From contig JADKGF010000004.1 in NCBI GenBank assembly GCA_016717105.1, positions 62,001-126,000 of the forward strand: 64,000 nt of DNA. Direction: 5' to 3'. This document shows, one piece after another, positions 39,501-49,505 of the stretch. The notes beneath the pieces were generated by a model. The model saw only the letters and a list, made by a program, of their open reading frames with translations, made no database searches and was not told the DNA's origin. The stretch is from Saprospiraceae bacterium. GTDB lineage: Bacteria > Bacteroidota > Bacteroidia > Chitinophagales > Saprospiraceae. The position numbers and the translations under genes were made by a program. Numbering within the stretch: position 1 is the first letter of the stretch; each line of letters opens with the position of its first letter.

Positions 39501-39572
39501 GTCATTAGAAGGTTGACTAAAACCTATAATTCTACAAAGTAAAAGGCTACTAATTAATATAAGTTGTTTCAT
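36532..39572 (-). CDS. Secreted PPC-like repeat protein with T9SS tail; one frameshift
   Basis: Frames 39572-39051 and 39054-36532 join at a CCC run near 39058-39060: with one more C the text reads AINPDMNCNLLTSGTI without a break (~1013 residues). After a signal peptide ending GFSQ there are about six ~120-residue repeats, each with NDEC..., CxGxEDDDVWFSFVAT, a Cys-Cys pair, GxTYFIRVYS and FDICIKT. They resemble bacterial pre-peptidase C-terminal (PPC) domains. A fibronectin-like module (PIELVSFTGYEDGLVNVLEWET) and a type A sorting domain (FRVFPNPVEDQ) follow. Probably an adhesin or scaffold at the cell surface; no enzymatic domain is visible. Confidence 0.77.
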
Positions 39573-39590
39573 CTTTTTTGATTAAAAAAA

Positions 39591-42093
39591 TTATTCTATA
39601 TAATCTCCACAGGCACTTTCATAAGCTCGAATCCTGCCTCCTTTTCCACTTTTAAATCCAGGAAGAAATTTTATATAATTATCAGCTTTATACAAAACTG
39701 TAGAATTTAAGCCACCTCTTATTTCCTGTTGTGTATTTATAATATTGCTAGCTTCAAAGATTTTATGACCAGAAACATCACCAGTAAGAAAATAGTCAGA
39801 TGAACAGGTACTATACAAATCACTTTTCCATACACCTCTGCCGAATGTTGATATATACAAGTTAGCTCCTTCTATTTCAATATCGGTAACTGGTACTATG
39901 GGTAAGCCATTATCAAAAGGAATCCATTCCGTTGAGCCATTCGCTAAGTAAAACATACCAAGATCACTACCTACATATGCATCTCCATTGCTAGATATTT
40001 CTATGGCATTCATAGGAATACCTGGCAAATTATATGTTTTATCAACCCATGTCACACCAGCATCTGTGGATTGGAGTACTCTGTCAGTAGATAAAAATCC
40101 ACCATGTGTCCGCCATACTTGATTGTTGTTACTTGGGCCACAGCAATATCAGTTAATCTTTTTCATATGATCCAATCATTGTCCACGATATACCTAGATT
40201 ATCACTTCTGAATATATTTCCTTCTTGAGAAAATGCAGAAGTGTCTCCTGCAGTATAAAATCGATTATTGTTTGATGCACATCGTTCTATTTCATGCATG
40301 CTGGATGATGAATTAACAGAAACATTTAAACCTCCAAAATTCAATGTTCTAAATGTACTATCAACATTAGAAAAGAGCAAAAATCCAGGTGAAGTATTGT
40401 GGATTCCTAATGGAGAAAAATAGCTATCTTTATAAACTGAATCTAGGTTATTTCCATTTCCAGTAAATCTGTAAATAATTTTGTTGATGGTTAAATACCC
40501 ATTAAGGTCATCCGTATATTTAGCATCAAAACCATCTCCTTTAACTACATGATTCCATGCTGAATTTCCATTCTTAGATTTTATCCCATTGTCTTGCAAC
40601 CCAATCATCTGATGAACATCACCAAGATAAGTAGTTGTCTCTAAATGATATATTTGTGATGCATTGATACTATTAGAAATATCTATCCATGTTAATCCAT
40701 TATTTATACTCATCGAAATACCACCATCCGTAGCAACATAAACATAATTATTTAATGGATTGAAAACAATATCGTGAATATCATCATGGATAAATCCAGT
40801 TGAATTATCACACCCTGGATTGAAATTTGTAAAATTAACCCCATTATCGATGCTCCTAAATATTTTAATACCTCCAGCAAAACAATATTTTTATTTGTAG
40901 GGTGAATCGCAATTGCTAAGTCATATCCTGATTGGTTATTTTCAATATATCCATCACAGCATTTTGAATATAGTGCCTTTTCATCATTTTGCTGATATGA
41001 TAATTCAGAAGTAATATAATTATATTTTTTGATGCAATTGTCAATGGTAACAGATGACTCACATTTATTTGTATAATTCTTTCCTTCAAAAATAAAAAAA
41101 TGATAGGGAGCATCTGGTGTTACAGCGATTTCACTTCTAACTGTACTATCAATCGAAGTACTATTAATACTAACATATGTCTCCCCTAAATCATAGCTTA
41201 TTATTGGAGAATTTGCACCTTTCGGAGTAAATAATATAATATCAAAATTAGCAGGACCGAATTCAATATCTGTTACAGCTTGATCGTAAATGGCTGTCCA
41301 AGAGCTACCCGCGTTGACGGTTTTGAATAGTCCATTAGTCGTGGCTGCAAATAATATATTTGCATCAGTGGGATGCTGAACCAATTTATAACCAGAGCAT
41401 GAAGTCAAATTATTATTTGGATTATCAGGGTCAGGAAAAGGAGCACAATACGACCAATCATCTCCACCATTATTACTGACCGCTACGCCAAATCCACTAT
41501 TCCTATATCCAGATTTGTATACAAAACCTCCATTGGCATCATCGCCGCTTCCTGTGAGAATAAAAATTTTATCAGGATTTGAATGACTAACCACGATGCC
41601 AGAGACAGCAGTAGACGGCAAATTATCTGTTTTTGCTACCCATGAATTGCCCCCGTTTATAGTTTTAAATAAGCCACCTCCAGGCGTACCAGCGTAAATA
41701 ATATTTGCATTACTTGGGTGAAAAGCGAGCCTATCTACGCGCGCTAAGCCTCCTCCGTCAGATGTGCTTGGTCCTTCAAATGTCCAATTGCCAACTGAAC
41801 TTCTTGTGTTTTTTACCATTTTTTCTTTGCAGCTCAGCAAAGGCTTGCCTTTGTTTTAATTTTACATCTATCACATTCCCTTTTTCATCTAGTCGATTGC
41901 GGTTATACCATGCCCATCTAGCCCATTTTTTTTCAGCAGATACGTTAGGTTTTTTTTTGTAATGGTCGTTGACAATTTCCATTATCTCCGTAAAATTACT
42001 TCTATTCCCGATTTTGTCAATTAAGTCCTTATCTTGCGAAAATCCAGAGTAACAAAATATCCAAAACAAGAAAATTTTAATTAATTTTGTCAT
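39591..42093 (-). pseudogene. Secreted sortilin-like beta-propeller protein broken by four homopolymer frameshifts
   Basis: Four frames in series (42093-41776, 41840-40752, 40713-40153, 40055-39591) form one ~830-residue protein. Breaks lie at the T run 41809-41814, the A run 40879-40882, the T run 40159-40163 and the GGG at 40135-40137. Each is repaired by one base, giving for example LQRKNGKNTRSSVGNW and IVFAGGIKIFRSIDNG. After a signal peptide (GFSQ) and a helical ~80-residue region come BNR/VPS10-type propeller blades (IIYAGTPGGGLFKTINGGNSW, ILFAATTNGLFKTVNAGSSW, LYISTFGRGVWKSDL) and a C-terminal 'LPGFKSGKGGRIRAY' domain common in secreted Bacteroidota proteins. Its ATG overlaps the stop of the gene upstream (ATGA). 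No nonsense codons otherwise. Confidence 0.7.
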
Positions 42094-43659
42094 TTTGTCA
42101 AAACTTTAATTTGGTTTGCTAATATTTTATTTTCTTTATCAAGCCTAATCATGTGCAGAGTAAGTTCTTCTATCTTTTCCACTAAAATTCGATTCATTTC
42201 ACCCATTTGTATGCCATTATCTTTTATTTCTTTTGCCGATGGCATCTTAGGTAAATGTCTGTTTTGTGTATATATTCTTCTACATCCGACAGTTCCATCA
42301 CTTCATATTCGTCTGTAATACCTAATCAGGCCAGTCAGCTTCTAAATCCACTCAAGCTCTTCACAAACCATTTGCCCCCTACGTTCACAATATATCCTGG
42401 AAGCTATTTCTGTAGTTCCAATCGAAATATTTCCAGAGTTATCAACATTAAGTCTATTAATACCTCCAGTTCTAATTACAAATTTGCCCAATGAATTCGA
42501 TGCATTTGTGCCTATTCTAACATCATCACCAGCTAATTGTAAAAATCCTTTATCAACATTAACGTTTTGCATTTGGATAATAGGATCTACATTATCAATA
42601 ACGATTTCATCAGATTTTATTTCTAAATCTCCACCTGTAGGCTGTAGGGTAAGTATATCATTTAAAGGATTTGATGATAAAATTGATTTATATTTTGCTT
42701 GCAAGGATGTATTGTCAATCTCTAAATAACTACCTGTATTTGCACCTATCTTTACATAGCTACCCAAGCCAGATGATATGGTATTTCCACCAGAAATTTG
42801 CAATTTGGTATTGGAAGACGGATTTGTAATGCCTATACCTACACTTTCTGTATTATTATTGTATATGCGATCACCATTTGCGTCCAAAAAGAAATTTCAC
42901 CTATATTTCGCCATATCGTGCCATTAAATAGTTAAACTGATTGGTAGTTGTGTTATAAATACTTAAACCAAAGCAGGACTTGTTATTGCATTTCTGTTTG
43001 CTTCTGACATTCGTGGTGCAAGAAATCCTTTCGATGTACTATTTAGGTCTAACAATGCAGATTCGGCAGGAGTTGTATGCTACCAATTCCTACATTACCA
43101 ATACTTGTAATTACCATTTTCTGAGCATCTTCAATATCGAATTTTAAGTATCCACCTGTATTACCTGCAGTAGTCCCAAGTCTCACATCATTATTATTTA
43201 CACCAAAACTTCCTTTTAGAATGTTGGTATTGTTTCTAAATGTAATTTTAGGAAACTGGGTAACTGAATTTTCTATCGTTACATTTCTCCAAAAATATGC
43301 AATCTTTCTAATGGAGCAACATTTGACCCAATACCTACATTGAATGATACAGGATTATTGTACATATGACTTGTGCTGTAAAGCCAAGTGTTAGCTGATG
43401 AGGAAACTGGTAGCCATGTCGTATTTTGATAATAATAATACTTATTTTGATCTGTATTATAAATGAGTAAGCCATTAGCAGGTGATGGCATTGTAATCAT
43501 TTGCTCATTAGTTAGTCTCGGAGCAAGTAGGCCTTTAGTCGTACTAGTAATATCCAAAATAGCTGATGCATGGGGTGTGTTAGTACCTATACCAACATTT
43601 TGAGCAATAATGCTTCTAATTCCCAAAAAAATAAAGAAAAAGGTTAATTTGAAATACAT
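42090..43659 (-). pseudogene. VGIGT-type fibre protein with multiple frameshifts
   Basis: A signal peptide (SIIAQ) is followed by NVGIGTNTPHASAILDITSTTKGLLAPRL, then several further VGIG/NVGIG segments in alternating frames (43659-43279, about 43280-43085, 43085-42960, 42887-42342). The last part, HLPKMPSAKEIKDNGIQMGEMN...KIEELTLHMIRLDKENKI, is the standard coiled-coil C-terminus of this family, ending at 42090. At least five one-base breaks are needed; most sit in two- to five-base homopolymers. The stop overlaps the start of the propeller gene by 4 bases, so both belong to one operon. Similar proteins are long surface fibres with a VGIGT stalk; the role here is unknown. Confidence 0.65.
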
Positions 43660-44077
43660 GGTAATCTAATTTTATTGAAAAATAATTGGTTTTACTTATT
43701 ATTTGAATTAAGGGATTATGCGTAGCATCCATCGATGCTTCTAATTCACAAATGAACTTACAAAGCCGGTTATAATCATTGGTAATTTATATAAAATTCT
43801 GTCTCAATAAATATCATTAACTATCTCATTTCCAATATTATAATCATCAAGTTTTACATTTGCTTTAACAAAAGTAAGTACTTCAAATCCAAACTTGTGG
43901 TAGAATGAGTGAGCAACAATTTCATTTAGTGAATGACACGCATAGCCAACTTCAGCCTCAAATAAATGTATTTAGGAGTGTAATTTTTATTCTTTTACAA
44001 CAGATTGAGATAACTGTTATACCAATAATTTATATAGTGTAGATTTGTAAAAACATAGTATCTCTTTTATACCCAGC
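43660..44077 (-). other. Non-coding stretch containing an acetyltransferase relic
   Basis: About 420 bases between the fibre gene and the PBP1A gene. The only coding trace is a C-terminal GNAT fragment at 43804-43977 (listed separately). No promoter or terminator was identified with confidence. Confidence 0.4.
43804..43977 (-). pseudogene. GNAT acetyltransferase C-terminal relic
   Basis: An open frame of ~57 codons without a start reads EAEVGYACHSLNEIVAHSFY then HKFGFEVLTFVKANVKL and stops at 43804. The pattern 'EVxxxNxxAxxFYxKxGF' is the end of a GNAT domain; the N-terminal two thirds, including the acetyl-CoA loop, are missing. A true gene remnant, unlike the single-base lesions elsewhere. 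Confidence 0.5.
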
Positions 44078-46561
44078 CTAAAAATCTTCATCAAACTCAG
44101 TGGTTTTGACATTACCTTCGATATCATCAGTTGGGATTCCACTTTCGTACTTGCTGCAATCTATTTCAATCAATTCTTCTTCTGGTTTCATAAATACTGA
44201 GTTTTTCCCATATCCAAGGCGATTATCTGCTTCAAGTTTGGTAAGTAATTTTACAAAGTAAGGTCTGGCCATTACGGCACCTTGACCATTAGCCAAAGTA
44301 TTAAATCGTATAAATTCCTGATCGCCGCCTACCCAAGTAGATATTACAATATCAGGTGTAAATCCTACAAACCAGCCATCCTTGTAGTCATTGGTTGTAC
44401 CCGTTTTACCTGCAACCTGACTTTTGAACTTGGATTGTATAATTTCGGCCACATATCGAAGCATATCCACGATGACATAATTATAAGCTGGATTGATGGC
44501 TCTTTTCTGCTCTGGTACAGCCGTATATATGACTTTGCCATTTTTATCTTCGATTCGCGATACGAAAATTGGTTTTGTGACTATTCCATCATTTGCAAAT
44601 GCAGTATAAGCACATGCCATATCCATTGCTGACAATTCAGGCGTTCCCAAGCAAATAGAAGGATATTCAGGTATCTTTTTTTTGTCTATGCCCAGATTAC
44701 CTACCAGATTTTTTACACTTGCTACATTTCCTATTTCCTTCATCAAATACACAGAAACGGAGTTTTTAGATTCCTTCAATGCTTGGCGTAGTGTAAAAGT
44801 CTGTCCTGAAAATTTATTGTCCGAATTGGAAGGACACCAAGTACTCGACAAATGAAAATTTGGGTCATTGGCTTGGATGCACTGTTTGACGTCTTCTACC
44901 TTAAAACAAGGTGACATGGCATTTTCTATGATGGCAGTGCTATAAATAAAAGGTTTGAATGTAGATCCTACTTGCCTATTGGAATTCACGTGATCATACT
45001 GAAAATACTTATGGTTAATCCCGCCAACCCAAGCTAATATATTACCTGATTTAGGATCTACAGCTACAGATCCGAGTTGCATATGCTGCATATGATAGCG
45101 AATAGAATCCATTGGTGTCATCTCTACTACTTTCTCCCCAATCTCATTGTAGGCGAATACCCGCATTTTGGTTTTTGTATTAAAAGAAGTATTGACAACT
45201 TTTTGCATTTTGGTCCACTGAGACTTCAATTCTGGCCAATAATCACTTTCCAACACCGTAATACACTTGTCCATATCTGCCTGACTAATGGATTCTTTTT
45301 TTACTAATTTTTTGAGGTGACCAGGCGACTTTTCTTCATCAAACATCCTAAAAATATCGGTATCATTCAGACTGATTCCATCAAGACCATTATTTATATC
45401 TCCAAATATCTTGGTCATGTGTTTTGCACGAATCAACTTATAACGATCTGATTCCTTCATCATCTGGATCAGTTGCCTTTTCCTTACTTCGATTTTTTCT
45501 TTATCAGCTTTATATGACATAAAGTCTTTTCCTTTCCACACTTCAAAATATTTGGATTGTAAAGCTTGCATATGTTCATACATCGCGTCTTCTGCATATT
45601 TCTGAATACGTGTATCTATAGTGGTATAAATCTTTAATCCATCGGTGTAGAGATTATATTTGCTACCATCTGGTTTGCGATATGATTCTTCATCAAGGAG
45701 ATTTTTCACCCATTTTGTCAATTCAGATCTGAAATAGGGCGCCAATCCATTGTGGTGCACTTCTCTTTTGAAATTATCAATATTAATGGCTTTGACCCTT
45801 TTATTTAAATAATCTTCTTCAGACAAGTATCCATTTCGCACCATTTGCTTAAGGACTACCGATCTACGATTATGGCTATTTTGTGGATTGATTTGTGGAT
45901 TGTAAACACGAGGATTTTTGAGCATTCCTATCAATACCGCTGCTTCTTCTACAGAAAGTTGCTTTTGGTCTTTCCCAAAATAGGTCTTGGAAGCGGCACC
46001 AATACCAACGGCATCGTACAGAAAATCACTTTTATTGAGATACATCGCCAGAATTTCTTCTTTCGTGTACCGCTTTTCAAACTCAATGGCTATGACCCAT
46101 TCTTTGAGCTTTTGCCATACTCTACGGATGAATGTTGGAGATCGCTGTGTGAAAAATAGCTTTGCAAGTTGTTGGGTAATCGTACTTGCACCACCTTTTT
46201 TACCTAGAAAAAATATAGCCCGTGCTGTACCTCGTGCATCGACGCCCGTATGTTTGAAAAATCTCTCATCTTCCGTAGCGATCAGTGCTTGTATCAGTTT
46301 TGGATTGATATCTTTATAGTCAAGCCACTCGCGGTTATATTTGAATATTTTACCAAAAACCTGATTATCTGATGATATAAATTGCGATGCTATCTCATAT
46401 TTTGGATTTTCCAATTCTTCTGTATCGGGCAATAAAGCCTTAGAAATAAAGAGAAACAAAAGCGCAAATAATATCAAAGCGAATAGAATACCATATATGA
46501 TAATCCTAAAATATCTATTGGAAAAAAATGAAGAATCTTGTTTATTTTTTGGATTTGACAT
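44078..46561 (-). CDS. Penicillin-binding protein 1A (bifunctional glycosyltransferase/transpeptidase)
   Basis: 827 residues: a short cytoplasmic tail, one membrane helix (~20-42) and a GT51 glycosyltransferase domain with the catalytic EDERFFKHTGVD (~97) and GGASTITQQLAKLFF. A transpeptidase domain follows with STFK (~530), ESKNSVSVYL (SxN, ~600) and KTGTTNDYKDGWFVG (~718). All active-site motifs are intact. A ~100-residue insert between the two domains (QMMKESDRYKLIRAKHMTKIF...) is common in Bacteroidota members. It polymerises and cross-links peptidoglycan in the periplasm. Confidence 0.92.
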   Translation of the reverse strand: MSNPKNKQDSSFFSNRYFRIIIYGILFALILFALLFLFISKALLPDTEELENPKYEIASQFISSDNQVFGKIFKYNREWLDYKDINPKLIQALIATEDERFFKHTGVDARGTARAIFFLGKKGGASTITQQLAKLFFTQRSPTFIRRVWQKLKEWVIAIEFEKRYTKEEILAMYLNKSDFLYDAVGIGAASKTYFGKDQKQLSVEEAAVLIGMLKNPRVYNPQINPQNSHNRRSVVLKQMVRNGYLSEEDYLNKRVKAINIDNFKREVHHNGLAPYFRSELTKWVKNLLDEESYRKPDGSKYNLYTDGLKIYTTIDTRIQKYAEDAMYEHMQALQSKYFEVWKGKDFMSYKADKEKIEVRKRQLIQMMKESDRYKLIRAKHMTKIFGDINNGLDGISLNDTDIFRMFDEEKSPGHLKKLVKKESISQADMDKCITVLESDYWPELKSQWTKMQKVVNTSFNTKTKMRVFAYNEIGEKVVEMTPMDSIRYHMQHMQLGSVAVDPKSGNILAWVGGINHKYFQYDHVNSNRQVGSTFKPFIYSTAIIENAMSPCFKVEDVKQCIQANDPNFHLSSTWCPSNSDNKFSGQTFTLRQALKESKNSVSVYLMKEIGNVASVKNLVGNLGIDKKKIPEYPSICLGTPELSAMDMACAYTAFANDGIVTKPIFVSRIEDKNGKVIYTAVPEQKRAINPAYNYVIVDMLRYVAEIIQSKFKSQVAGKTGTTNDYKDGWFVGFTPDIVISTWVGGDQEFIRFNTLANGQGAVMARPYFVKLLTKLEADNRLGYGKNSVFMKPEEELIEIDCSKYESGIPTDDIEGNVKTTEFDEDF

Positions 46562-46891
46562 GTAGGCAGAACGGACGTATTTTTAAAAAGTTAAAGATTA
46601 TCCTGTTTTGATGAAGTAAATGGTAAATATATGATAATAAATCAATATTACATATCTATTGTTCAATAATATGACTACCTATTTGTCAATTGGTAACATC
46701 TATCTATGATTCCCACTTTAAAAAGCCGTCCTTTCATTCCATTTTACATGCTTAAATCTAATAAAAATTAGGCATAGTGAATTAGTATAAAACTATGTTG
46801 CGGTAGGAAACGATTACTTCTTGTAAAAGTATATTAATTAATCCTAGCAAGCATCCGAACAATCAACAAATGATGGTAAAAAATTCTTTAT
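46562..46891. other. Intergenic region, nothing recognised
   Basis: About 330 A/T-rich bases between the PBP1A and SlyD genes. No ORF, hairpin or promoter of good quality was seen on either strand. Confidence 0.4.
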
Positions 46892-47401
46892 TTAGTCGTG
46901 ATCGTGACCACCCGGATGTACATGTCCATGTGACAATTCACTTGGTGTCGCTGGTCTAACTTCTAAAATTTCACCTGTAAAATGCAGTGTATGCCCTGAC
47001 ATGGGATGATTAAAATCTACTACAATGCCTTCGGTTTTGACCTCTTGTATTACGCCCGAGTACGAACGTCCGTGCTGATCCTGCATAGACAATGGTGCGC
47101 CTGGAACCAGTTTTGAACGGTCTATTTCGCCATTTTCAGTTGTAAAATTTGACATAGGAATTTCTACCACAGCTTCGTCTTCATAGTCGCCATAAGCGTC
47201 CTCTGGTGTCAAGGTAAATGAAAAGGTATCACTGGCAATTTTGTCTTCCAAATGGCCTTCAAATGACGGCAACATCATGCCCACACCATATATAAATGTC
47301 ATGGGTTCAGAACCATAAGTTTGTTCAATCATTTCGCCCGATGCATCATCTTCTGTTAACTTATAGTGCAATGTGACGACTTGATTTTTCTGAATTTTCA
47401 T
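46892..47401 (-). CDS. SlyD-type FKBP peptidyl-prolyl isomerase
   Basis: 169 residues. The FKBP half (KNQVVTLHYKLTE...FIYGVGMMLPSFEGHLED) is interrupted by the insert-in-flap domain (FTLTPEDAYGDYEDEAVVEIPMSNF...) and resumes with VVDFNHPMSGHTLHFTGEILEV. The tail is His-rich (HGHVHPGGHDHD), as in SlyD proteins that bind nickel and other metals. Cytoplasmic prolyl isomerase and chaperone. 50 bases downstream of purM, possibly co-transcribed. Confidence 0.9.
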   Translation of the reverse strand: MKIQKNQVVTLHYKLTEDDASGEMIEQTYGSEPMTFIYGVGMMLPSFEGHLEDKIASDTFSFTLTPEDAYGDYEDEAVVEIPMSNFTTENGEIDRSKLVPGAPLSMQDQHGRSYSGVIQEVKTEGIVVDFNHPMSGHTLHFTGEILEVRPATPSELSHGHVHPGGHDHD

Positions 47402-47451
47402 TATTATAAATTAAATATTTAAAAATATATTTCTATCTGACAATTAATTAT

Positions 47452-48639
47452 TTAATACAAATACTCTATAGTCTCACCTTCATGACTAATAATGATAGAT
47501 GGCGATGCCGAAGCAACCACTTTACCGATTATCTTGGCTTCGATTCCTAATTTTGACGCCAAGTCGATCATTGATTCAGCAGCATTTATATCTGGTGTAT
47601 AACATTCCAATCTATGGCCCATATTAAACACCTGAAACATCTCTCTCATACTCAGTCCTGACTCTGCCTTGATCAGTTTGAATAATGGTGGAATATCAAA
47701 CAACTGATCTTTGATGATCGAGACATCTGAAGGCATAAATTTGCTCACCTTGGTTTGTCCACCACCTGAGCAATGGATGAGCCCGTGGATGTTATGTCTA
47801 TGATTTTGTATCAATGGTTTGAGCAGTGGCATATACGTCCTTGTCGGAGACAAAAGCAACTTTCCGATATTGATTTCATCATTTCCGATAGTAATCTTAT
47901 CAGTAAGCCGCTTAGAACCAGTGTACACTACATCTTGGGGAATATTGGGATTGTACGATTCGGGATACTGCGAAGCATAAAATTTATCAAGGACATCATG
48001 CCTAGCAGACGTCAATCCATTGCTGCCCATTCCACCATTATATTCGGATTCATAGGCACTTTGACCATAAGATGAAAAACCAACGATGATGTCTCCTGGC
48101 TTGATTGCAATATTTATGACATCACTTCGCTTCAATCTTGCAAATGCCGTATAACCAACATCAATCGTACGCACGATATCGCCAACATCTGCCGTTTCGC
48201 CACCTGCTAATGTGATGCCTATACCGAAATCTCTCAACTTATCGAGGTAAGCTTGCGAATAATTTATGATGGTAGAAATCACTTCACCACTGATCAAAGA
48301 CTTGTTGCGTCCGATTGTAGATGACAGGACAATATTGTCAATCGCACCAGTACAAGCCATATCATCGAGATTCATGACTATGGCATCTTCTACTATACCT
48401 TTCCAAACGTTGATATCACCAGTCTCTTTCCAATATAAATATGCTAGGCTTGTCTTGCTACCAGCAGTATCGGCGTGCATGATATTGCAATAATCTGCAT
48501 CTCCAGCTGCGATGTCAGGTATTACTTTACAGAAAGCATTGGGAAACAAACCTTTATCCAATCCGCGAATAGCTTGGTGCACTTCATCTTTCGAAGCAGA
48601 AACACCTCGTTGATCATATTTTAGCTGGTTGTCTTGCAT
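47452..48639 (-). CDS. purM: Phosphoribosylformylglycinamidine cyclo-ligase (AIR synthase)
   Basis: 395 residues of the PurM/AIR-synthase superfamily, in the longer Bacteroidota version. Blocks: MHADTAGSKTSLAYLYWKETGD (~55), MNLDDMACTGAIDNIVLSSTIGRNK (~88), GIGITLAGGETADVGDIVRTIDV (~135), IIVGFSSYGQSAYESEYNGGMGSNGLT (~180) and HCSGGGQTKVSKFM (~292). It converts FGAM plus ATP to AIR, the fifth step of purine synthesis. Cytoplasmic. No other pur gene in the window. Confidence 0.88.
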   Translation of the reverse strand: MQDNQLKYDQRGVSASKDEVHQAIRGLDKGLFPNAFCKVIPDIAAGDADYCNIMHADTAGSKTSLAYLYWKETGDINVWKGIVEDAIVMNLDDMACTGAIDNIVLSSTIGRNKSLISGEVISTIINYSQAYLDKLRDFGIGITLAGGETADVGDIVRTIDVGYTAFARLKRSDVINIAIKPGDIIVGFSSYGQSAYESEYNGGMGSNGLTSARHDVLDKFYASQYPESYNPNIPQDVVYTGSKRLTDKITIGNDEINIGKLLLSPTRTYMPLLKPLIQNHRHNIHGLIHCSGGGQTKVSKFMPSDVSIIKDQLFDIPPLFKLIKAESGLSMREMFQVFNMGHRLECYTPDINAAESMIDLASKLGIEAKIIGKVVASASPSIIISHEGETIEYLY

Positions 48640-48780
48640 TGGTTATGTGTTTCCGCCTTCGGTTTGCGGTGCAAAATTAAGGATAAGTTATGGTCTATTT
48701 TAATAATATTGATCAAAAAGTTAAAATATCCCGATTTTAATGGTCAAGTTTTGTCCGTTTTTGTAGTAGAATGCCATATT

Positions 48781-49469
48781 TTATCCTTGTACATACAGCA
48801 AATACTTCTCTTCAAAATACGGCTCGTTAAAATATTTTGTGATTTGCACCGTTTCGCGGTATTCGAACTTGGGCAATAAATTCAACTCTTCACGCAAATC
48901 TCCTTTCAATGCAATCAGTCCGTTTGGGTACAGATTTTTTTGCGATGATGACAATACTTTTCGGCTCCACGGCAACAATTTATCAACCTTGGCCACAGCC
49001 CGTGTCACCACAAAATCGCATTTATCTTTCATTTCTTCCACACGGGCATGTTTGGTCGTTACATTAGTCAGATTTAATTCCTCGACGACAGCATTGATCA
49101 CATGTAGCTTTTTATTGATACTATCCACCAAAAGAAACTGGCAATTGGGAAACAAAATAGCTAGTGGAATGCCCGGGAAGCCGCCACCTGTGCCTAAGTC
49201 TATGATTTTGGTACCATCTTTAAAGGTGATAAACTTGGCTATAGCAAGCGAATGTAAGATATGATGGGTATATAAATTGTCAATGTCCTTTCTGGAAATA
49301 ACATTTATTTTTCATTCCATTCACGGTAAATAATATCCAGCGCCGCAAATTGTGCTTTTTGGGTGTCTGATAAATTAGGAAAATATTTAAGAATTATATC
49401 CAAATTAAAAAATTTAGGGTCAAAGATACAGTAATAATTGTACTCACAATAAACAATATCCTTGGCCAT
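48781..49469 (-). CDS. rsmG: 16S rRNA (guanine527-N7)-methyltransferase, one frameshift
   Basis: The first frame opens at ATG 49469 (or more likely TTG 49403, giving LDIILKYFPNLSDTQKAQFAALD) and stops just after YREWNEK. In the next frame, from the T run 49308-49312, the text continues INVISRKDIDNLYTHHILHSLAIAKFI...IIDLGTGGGFPGIPLAILFPNCQFLLVDS to the stop at 48781. One base repairs it. RKDIDNLYxHHxLHS and the SAM-binding DLGTGGGFPGIPLA are diagnostic of RsmG (GidB), which methylates G527 of 16S rRNA. A conserved housekeeping gene with a homopolymer break is good evidence for sequencing error. Confidence 0.87.
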
Positions 49470-49505
49470 AGATAAAATATAAAAATGGCAGCTTATCTTT
49501 GGTGC

